Source of the DNA: Adiantum capillus-veneris
Lineage: Eukaryota; Streptophyta; Polypodiopsida; Polypodiales; Pteridaceae
Length of the DNA: 64,000 bases
Direction: 5' to 3'
NCBI GenBank assembly: GCA_014529385.2
Contig: CM043951.1
Location: 109,468,469 to 109,532,468 of the forward strand
Shown: piece by piece, positions 57,799 to 64,000 of the stretch
Numbering within the stretch: the first letter of the stretch is position 1
Layout of the letters: each line of letters starts with the position of its first letter
Position numbers and translations under genes: made by a program
Notes under the pieces: generated by a model
What the model was told of the DNA's origin: nothing
Databases searched by the model: none
What the model saw: the letters and a program-made list of their open reading frames with translations, nothing else

Positions 57799-60700
57799 TT
57801 ACTCTTGGGAAGCATTGTAAGCATTGACAAGGTTTAGGTTATCCTTTAATTGTATGCCTTGCATCCATCTAGCATCTTCAAAAGGATAATTCTTAAACTT
57901 AATAAGATATCGTCGGATAGTCTTACCGCCTCTTAATACCTTGTCTTCATGTCGGAGAATGGACTCGGGCTGCAGCACCTCCTCGTGGTCCTCGATCTCC
58001 GGTGGGTCTTCAATAGTTGGTTCTTGAGGTGGCTCTCCTTTGTAAGGCTTTAAGAGGCTCACATGAAAAGCATTGTGTATGAGCCAATGATTGGGCAACT
58101 TAAGTTGATAGGCCATTTCATTAATTGGCCTAAGAATCTGGAAGGGACCATAGTACCTTTTTGCTAGTTTAGCATAGTACTTTTGGTGGCCCGTAGGATT
58201 CTTGCCCGTCGTGTGCCTTAATCGAGCCTTGGGAAACTTTAACAAGACCCAATCGTTTTCTTTAAAGGCTTGGGCTCTTCTGTGCTTGTCAGCAGCAGCC
58301 TTTTGCCTTTGCTGTGAGATAGAGATAGCATCCTTAATCTTTTGGAAAGATTCTTGTAGGTCTCGGCTATACTCATCTGCAGCGAAGATCTTCCCATGTA
58401 CCTTAAGTAGCAAGGGACTTTTTGATCTTCCCTCAATTACCTCGAAAGGTACTTTTCCTGTAGAAGTATGTACAGTGTTATTGTAAGCATACTCTACTAG
58501 GGGTAAGTACTTCTCCCATTGGGATCTTTGATCTACTTCCGTTACGTAGGCTTTTAGTAGATCGAGAATAGTTAGGTTAGCTATTTCACTTTGGCCATCA
58601 GTTTGTGGATGATAGGCCGAAGAGAAGTTTAGCCTTGTTCCTAAATTCTCAAAGAGACCCTTCCAAAAATTACTGGTCATTCTAGGATCTCTATCCGACA
58701 CTATGGACATTGGCAAGCCATGGTACTTGAAAATTTGTGAAATGAAGAGGGTTGCCATTTGATGGGCTTTGATAGTCTTTTTGACAGGTATAAAATGAGC
58801 TTGTTTACTGAACCTGTCTACTATCGTCCATATTCCCGTATTCCCATGGATAGACTTAGGCAATCCAAAGATAAAATCCATGGATATGCTCTCCCACGGT
58901 GAATTAGGGATTGGCAAGGGTTGAAGCAATCCAAGTTGCTTCCCTCTATCAAATTTTGTCTTTTGACATACCACACATTTGGAAACATACTCATGTATGT
59001 TCACTTTCATGGTAGGCCAATAGAAATATGTTTCAATTCCCTTTAGGGTAGACTGAATCCCTCTATGCCCCGCATATGGGGGAGCATGAGATTCATACAT
59101 TACTTTCTCACGTAGTGAGTTAGTAACGCATAGTCTATTGCCATAGAGAAGATAACCATCTTGTAAAGTAAATGGTTCTTCTTTCTTCCCTAATGCAAGG
59201 GCTGAAATCACATCTCTAAAATCGGGATCAATAGCATACTCATCTATCATTGAAGATAGATCATTGTGAGTTGCTATGGAAACCGCATTCACTCTCGGTC
59301 GTCTTGAGAGTGCATCGGCTACTTGATTATGCTTGCCAGCAATGTGAGCAATATGAAAATGAAATTGCGAAAGGAAATTTGCCCACCTCATTTGTTTGTC
59401 GGAGAGCTTGGTCTGCGTCATGAAGTACTTAAGACTTTGGTGATCCGTTCGCAGAATGAAAGGAGTCCCCAATAAATAGTGCTTCCATGAGTCTAAGGCA
59501 TGTAGAACTGCAAGGAGTTCTTTTTCGTATATGCCTAGAGCTTGCTCAACAGGGTCGAGCCTTCGACTCTCATAGCCTATGGCGTGCCCTTCTTGGAGCA
59601 AAACAGCCCCAAGGCAATCACCACAAGCATCACATTGGACCTCAAATGGTTTTGAGAGATCCGGTAGTGTAAGCACAGGTTGAGAGATAAGCTTTTCTTT
59701 AAGCTTTTCGAAAGCATTGTTTTCCTTAGCAGACCACGTATACCTAACATTTTTCTTTGTTAGGTCATGTAATGGTCCCGCAATTTGTGAGAACTTTTCT
59801 ATGAAGCGTCTATAGTATGCACACATACCTATAAAGCTTCTTAGTTCATGAAGATTCCTTGGTTTAGGCCATCCTTTTATTACCTCTAACTTGGATGGAT
59901 CCATTTGGATTCCATCTTGAGAGATAATGTGACCTAAATATTGAATCTCTTGCAAGAAAAATTCACTTTTCTTTCGATTAACATAAAGTTTATTCTCTCT
60001 TAAAACTTGAAATATTACCTGGAGGTGTTGCTTGTGTTCCTCTAATGAATTAGAGTAGATGATAATATCATCAAAGAACACTCCAGTGAAGGTTCGATGA
60101 GGTCTGAACAGCTTCTCCATCAAGCGGTTAAATGTGGCTGGTGCATTAGTCAAGCCAAAAGGCATGACAATGTATTCGTAAAGACCAAATGTAGTACGAA
60201 ATGCGGTCTTTACAATGTCTTGATCAACTATCCTTATTTGATGATAGCCACTTTTTAGGTCAATCCTACTGAAGTAGGTCGATCCTTGTAGCTTATCAAA
60301 TAGGTCTTCTACCCGTGGAACGGGAAACCTATTCTTGATAGTGATCCTATTTAGTGCTCTATAGTCGACACACATACGATATGTGCCGTCTTTCTTTTGC
60401 ACTAATAGCACAGGTGAGCAAAATGGAGATGAGCTAGGCCTAACCATGCCCTTCTCAATTAACTCATGCACTTGCCGCATAATCTCCTCTTGTTGAGCTT
60501 GAGAAACTCTATAAGGAGGTTTGTTAGGCGGTGAACTTCCTGGAAGAAGTTCAATTGCATGGTCGTCATTACCTCGTTTAGGAGGTAGCTCAGAAGGGAT
60601 GTCGTCAATAAAGACATCTTGAAACCCCTTGAGAAAATTGGATAACTCTAATTCCTTTTGGTTGCTTTTATTTTCTTTTGCTAAAGCATTAGGTTCATTT

Positions 60701-62748
60701 TGAGAATCTTTAACAAAAATCATGTACACGGAAATAGAGCTCTTTATTGACTTGTTGAAAGCTGGTGTATGTACAATGGGGATGGTGTTACCCATCTCCC
60801 TAGCATCTATATACATGTCCTTTTCCCTGAACTTAAAGGAGATTCTCCTTTCAGGAAATTTAACATGGGCAGCCAAACGGTCAAACCATGGTGCCCCTAG
60901 GATTACATCCTCATGCTTGAGAGGAGAGATAAAGAAGTCCTCTTTGTCCACATAGCCTTGGACATGAAGCCTCAATTTCCCGATTAAGGGAGTGACTGAA
61001 GCTTCTTGCCCCTTGAAGGCACTGTCTGCGGGTAGGATATCTCCCATCTCGTAGGATTGTATGCCTAGCTTGGTGGCTAACTCCATAGATATAAAATTGT
61101 GAGTAGAACCAGGGTCAAAGAGAATAAAAGCATCATGTTCTCTTACCTTTCCCCAAGCATGGCATAGAGGAGATCCTTTGTGGTGAGTTTGGTGAATCTC
61201 CTCCTCTTGGATTTCAACCAAAGAAGCTCTAGGAGGATCTTGGCGGTTGTTCTTTTGGGGACAAGCGCGGTACGCATGCCCTTGTTCGCCGCACTTGAAA
61301 CACCGGTTATCTTTACGATAACGCTCAAGCTCTTCAGGAGAGAGTTTATTCTTTCCTTTGTAAACTCCCTTCTCTTTAGCTTTGTTGGAATTGCCCTTAG
61401 GAGACTTTTGGACATTGTCCTTCCCCTTAGGCTCATTGGAACCTTTGTTTTCCGGGGGCTTATTATTTCTTTTACCCCCCGTTTGGAAATTGATTCGCGA
61501 GGCCACCATAGTATGGTGTATTACCGCCGATATGGTACGTGGCCTTTGGGAGTTGACATACTCCGCCATTTCTTCGGTTAAGCCCGCACAAAATTGTTGC
61601 TTTTGCTCTCCAAAATCCAACTTTTTGAAGACAGTGGCTTTGAGTTGTAGGTCCCAAAACTTGTCTACATATTTGTGGATGGATTCATTGGGAGAGAGCT
61701 TTAAGCTTCGCCATTCGGTGAGTACTTTGTCTTTGGCATCGGTGGCCAAAAACTGCTTCATAATGGAAGCTCTTAAAGCCTTCCATGTTCGTGGAGCTTC
61801 ACCGTTGGCTCGTAGGCTAGACCACCATTGTCTGGCGGACTTTTGAAAGTGCATAGCTACATGGCGTAGCTTAGAGGACTCCGTGAAGCCCTCATCTCCA
61901 AACGCCGCATCGAATTGCTGGATAAAGGCCAAAACTTTGTCTGTAGCACCGAAGGTGCCATCATAGGTAAGGAAAGAGATGCTCTTCCCTCCCTCTTTGA
62001 ATTTCTTCAGCTTGGACGACCTCTTCCATGCGGCATAGGATTTTCTATGGCCTCTTCTTTTTGATGGTTCAAAAGTTGCACCATCACTTTCTTCAGAAAA
62101 TGAAGAATTTGAAGAAGGTGGAGAAGAGGGTGACCTCTTTCTCGCCTTTTTCTTGTCTTGATCTTTGTCGTCTTCACCATAGCTTTCATAAGAGGAAGAG
62201 GATGAAGAAGATGGAGAAGAGGGTGTCCTCTTTCTCGCCTTTTTCTTCTCTTGCTTTTTATCATCCCTCTTTGAATTATGACGTGGAGAAGAGTGTGATG
62301 GTCTTCTCCGCTTTGGTGGTGATGGAGAGCGTTTAGCCCGCCGTCTTCGTGGAGCCATCTCCGCCGAGGTGGCGGGAGACTCGCTTCTTTCTCGTTCCTT
62401 CGGTGGAGGCTCTTGAGTTCTCCTTTGGGAAGGAGATGCATCATCAAGAAGTAAGTTCTTGAGCCCTTCATATGGATTCTCTTCTTCTTCCCGAATCGGA
62501 GAGAGACCTCTTTTGGTAGTCTCACAAGGAGGCTTCCTAGGTGTTCTCTCGTCATGGTGATGAGCTTGGAGAATCCCGTGAGCACGGAGCTGCCGTTGCA
62601 CTTCACTTTGGAGAGATGGATTGCCCATGGCTTGTTGAAGCCTAGAAACAAGATAATTAACAAGCATTGAAGCATCATTAGTAGCTTGCTCATGAGCAAA
62701 ATCAAAGTTATCAACATTAATTTCACTCTCTTTAATATTGTCAGCCAT
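57799..62748 (-). CDS. gag-pol: Intact Gag-Pol polyprotein of element B (1649 aa)
   Basis: A single frame from ATG 62748 to TAA 57799 codes all proteins of the element. Gag: helical start, Arg/Ser-rich basic region about 130-245, core 250-420 with KSARQWW, CCHC knuckle CFKCGEQGHAYRAC at 483-496. Protease: DPGSTHNFI from 545 (D-P-G instead of D-S/T-G, a variant seen in plant gypsy elements). RT: about 720-1010, FFDD at 891-894. RNase H: about 1032-1147. Integrase: H1221, H1228, C1258, C1261 and D1291, D1352, E1388. GPF motif near 1533-1536 and a chromodomain-like tail about 1602-1645 that may guide insertion to chromatin. All catalytic residues are present. Pol aligns with element A without indels (offset 542 residues). 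Gag differs by a 31-codon tandem duplication around residues 168-208. Confidence 0.96.
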   Translation of the reverse strand: MADNIKESEINVDNFDFAHEQATNDASMLVNYLVSRLQQAMGNPSLQSEVQRQLRAHGILQAHHHDERTPRKPPCETTKRGLSPIREEEENPYEGLKNLLLDDASPSQRRTQEPPPKERERSESPATSAEMAPRRRRAKRSPSPPKRRRPSHSSPRHNSKRDDKKQEKKKARKRTPSSPSSSSSSSYESYGEDDKDQDKKKARKRSPSSPPSSNSSFSEESDGATFEPSKRRGHRKSYAAWKRSSKLKKFKEGGKSISFLTYDGTFGATDKVLAFIQQFDAAFGDEGFTESSKLRHVAMHFQKSARQWWSSLRANGEAPRTWKALRASIMKQFLATDAKDKVLTEWRSLKLSPNESIHKYVDKFWDLQLKATVFKKLDFGEQKQQFCAGLTEEMAEYVNSQRPRTISAVIHHTMVASRINFQTGGKRNNKPPENKGSNEPKGKDNVQKSPKGNSNKAKEKGVYKGKNKLSPEELERYRKDNRCFKCGEQGHAYRACPQKNNRQDPPRASLVEIQEEEIHQTHHKGSPLCHAWGKVREHDAFILFDPGSTHNFISMELATKLGIQSYEMGDILPADSAFKGQEASVTPLIGKLRLHVQGYVDKEDFFISPLKHEDVILGAPWFDRLAAHVKFPERRISFKFREKDMYIDAREMGNTIPIVHTPAFNKSIKSSISVYMIFVKDSQNEPNALAKENKSNQKELELSNFLKGFQDVFIDDIPSELPPKRGNDDHAIELLPGSSPPNKPPYRVSQAQQEEIMRQVHELIEKGMVRPSSSPFCSPVLLVQKKDGTYRMCVDYRALNRITIKNRFPVPRVEDLFDKLQGSTYFSRIDLKSGYHQIRIVDQDIVKTAFRTTFGLYEYIVMPFGLTNAPATFNRLMEKLFRPHRTFTGVFFDDIIIYSNSLEEHKQHLQVIFQVLRENKLYVNRKKSEFFLQEIQYLGHIISQDGIQMDPSKLEVIKGWPKPRNLHELRSFIGMCAYYRRFIEKFSQIAGPLHDLTKKNVRYTWSAKENNAFEKLKEKLISQPVLTLPDLSKPFEVQCDACGDCLGAVLLQEGHAIGYESRRLDPVEQALGIYEKELLAVLHALDSWKHYLLGTPFILRTDHQSLKYFMTQTKLSDKQMRWANFLSQFHFHIAHIAGKHNQVADALSRRPRVNAVSIATHNDLSSMIDEYAIDPDFRDVISALALGKKEEPFTLQDGYLLYGNRLCVTNSLREKVMYESHAPPYAGHRGIQSTLKGIETYFYWPTMKVNIHEYVSKCVVCQKTKFDRGKQLGLLQPLPIPNSPWESISMDFIFGLPKSIHGNTGIWTIVDRFSKQAHFIPVKKTIKAHQMATLFISQIFKYHGLPMSIVSDRDPRMTSNFWKGLFENLGTRLNFSSAYHPQTDGQSEIANLTILDLLKAYVTEVDQRSQWEKYLPLVEYAYNNTVHTSTGKVPFEVIEGRSKSPLLLKVHGKIFAADEYSRDLQESFQKIKDAISISQQRQKAAADKHRRAQAFKENDWVLLKFPKARLRHTTGKNPTGHQKYYAKLAKRYYGPFQILRPINEMAYQLKLPNHWLIHNAFHVSLLKPYKGEPPQEPTIEDPPEIEDHEEVLQPESILRHEDKVLRGGKTIRRYLIKFKNYPFEDARWMQGIQLKDNLNLVNAYNASQE
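62117..62253 (-). repeat. 93-bp in-frame tandem duplication within gag of element B
   Basis: 62117-62160 and 62210-62253 repeat with period 93 bp (31 codons), each coding KKKARKR followed by S/T-P-S-S-P. Element A has one copy. Confidence 0.85.
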
Positions 62749-63152
62749 TCTAACAACTTTTAGGTGTAAACTTTTTAGGTGTACTTTGGCACTTCAAGCC
62801 CTAGTTGCTACTCCTCTTTACCCCTTTAGAAAAAGCACTCAAGCTACTGTACCCGCGGCTCGAATACCATTAATTGCAAGGAATAGAAGAGAGGGTCTTT
62901 CGACACCAAAACAGCACCGGCTCCTGTCAAGCTTCTAATAGCTCAATAGTGGTTAAGCCGTAGGCAAGCCCCGTAGGACTCCACTATTAAGACCATAGCT
63001 CTCGACGGTGATGCCCCGTTAACTGCACAAAGGCAGGCGCACTGAAAGGCTGAAAAATCCCTATTCTACTTACTCACAGTCAATTAATAATACCAACCAT
63101 TTGTAGCTAGCTTGAGGACCTCCCTTCTTGAGCAAGAAAAGAGAAACCTTGA
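62749..63152 (-). other. Untranslated leader of element B
   Basis: About 400 bp between PBS and gag ATG, related to the leader of element A, no significant frame. Confidence 0.75.
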
Positions 63153-63164
63153 GCTCTGATACCA
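63153..63164 (-). promoter_or_regulatory. Primer-binding site (initiator Met tRNA) of element B
   Basis: The minus strand reads TGGTATCAGAGC, one base from the LTR end at 63166. Confidence 0.95.
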
Positions 63165-63165
63165 A

Positions 63166-64000
63166 TGTAACATTTAATGGCCTAAAATCTTATGTGTAGC
63201 GGAAATTAGCATGAACATAGTGAGCATTTCATTAGAGTTGATTCCTAATGAGAATTACAAGAGTGCTTGGGTGGAGAGAGCAACAAAAAGCATAACACCT
63301 AGTTAGATAGCATCGACAATACTTTCAAAAGAGAGAGCAATTAAACTATTGACAACAGTTGAGGACCGGATTTGCATGGAGCCGGTCCCCCCTCCAAAAG
63401 GCTTTGTATTATGGTTTCTCCCATCAAGAGAGACATTGTACAATACAATTCTTTGTGTTCCTTCAAGACTAGCTAGTGCAATGAAGATGGAAGCTTCATA
63501 CACCAGGCAAAACACTTAATCAAACACAACTTGAATTATCCCCGTTCTCAGACCCAAGACCTCACACACCTTCGAAGATGGTGAGAGCTAGCAGGGTATG
63601 AGAGTAGATTGAGAGGAAAAAGAAGTATCTTACGAGAAAGAAGTACATCTCCTCACATAATCACTCATATTAGCATAGCTTAGCTTAGTAATTAGCTTGG
63701 TAGAGAAGATGAGCATGCATTGAAGCTTGGCTCTTGGTTGGATTTGCATCCACATGCCAAGAGAGTGTTGATGTAGGCTTCTATCTCACAAGCTTGGAGT
63801 AGGTGATGAGCTCTCCATTAAAGCTTGGGAGGAGATAGAGTATTTTCCCTTCACACATGGTCAAGTGTGAGAATGTGAGAGTGAATGCCAAGCAAAAATC
63901 AGCCCCCTCTCTCTCTTGGGCGAGCCCTAGCTGCTATGTTAGTCTGGCTTTTGCCTTATTGGACCCCCCCAGGTCAAGCCAATAGGGATTAAGCAGCATA
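63166..64000 (-). repeat. 5' LTR of element B (partial, cut by window end)
   Basis: Begins TGTAACATTT at 63166 on the plus strand and continues past 64000. If the same length as the 3' LTR it would end near 64756. Confidence 0.95.

Larger units (their letters stand above)
55851..64000 (-). mobile_element. Ty3/gypsy chromovirus-type element B, coding-intact, truncated by the window end
   Basis: Minus strand: 5' LTR from beyond 64000 to 63166, PBS 63164-63153, leader, gag-pol 62748-57799, polypurine tract, 3' LTR 57441-55851. The visible 835 bp of the 5' LTR are identical by eye to 55851-56685 of the 3' LTR. With an uninterrupted polyprotein this is the youngest and most probably functional element in the window. 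The left flank is CATTT; the right flank is outside, so the target duplication cannot be checked. Confidence 0.95.

Noticed and set aside
62007-62756. 249-codon minus-strand frame overlapping gag
   Set aside because: It is the other frame of the Arg/Ser-rich gag region; low-complexity composition explains its length.

Overview
The window looks like gene-poor, repeat-rich nuclear DNA of a land plant. I see no rRNA, tRNA, CRISPR, operon structure or intact host gene. The evidence for a plant is chromodomain-bearing Ty3/gypsy elements primed by initiator-Met tRNA, Ty1/copia elements with the same primer, a degenerate tRNA-Asp-primed LTR element, a plant-type LINE, and Helitron-like ends with CTAG|T termini. 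Very long (GA)n, (CT)n and (CA)n microsatellites are scattered throughout. The lineage cannot be fixed from this sequence. A Penelope-like reverse transcriptase fragment would fit a fern, lycophyte or conifer better than a typical angiosperm, but that is a weak inference.

Layout, left half. 1-2640 is non-coding, with a large (GA)n tract and a possible minus-strand promoter. 2640-16080 is a nest: an old minus-strand LTR element with a degenerate tRNA-Asp primer site is interrupted by gypsy element A (5134-13941, plus strand). Element A has two 1625-bp LTRs about 1% apart and a gag-pol frame broken by one TGA. 16131-16742 holds an unidentified 203-codon ORF. 17236-22430 is a decayed but full-length minus-strand copia element, and 23878-25916 is an internally deleted plus-strand copy of the same family with perfect ATCTA target duplications. 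25950-29230 is a decayed minus-strand region, part of it coiled-coil coding.

Layout, right half. 30660-40400 contains three Helitron-like elements, tandem duplications, microsatellites and a fragment resembling a lachrymatory-factor-synthase/START-like protein. 40640-43560 is a dead LINE. 43597-45406 is a 0.9-kb tandem duplication. 45901-45934 is a run of 34 G. 48037 marks the primer site of another old LTR element. 49860-51476 is a solo LTR of the gypsy family with CAATT target duplications. 54735-55625 is a Penelope-like RT fragment. 55851 to the window end is gypsy element B on the minus strand, with an uninterrupted 1649-residue gag-pol and LTRs identical over the visible 835 bp. It is the youngest insertion and probably coding-competent.

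The genes act only as retroelement machinery: Gag packages the RNA, protease cuts the polyprotein, RT/RNase H copies the RNA from the tRNA primer, and integrase with its chromodomain-like tail inserts the DNA. The window also records the life cycle of one gypsy family: an intact copy (B), a copy with one stop (A) and a solo LTR.
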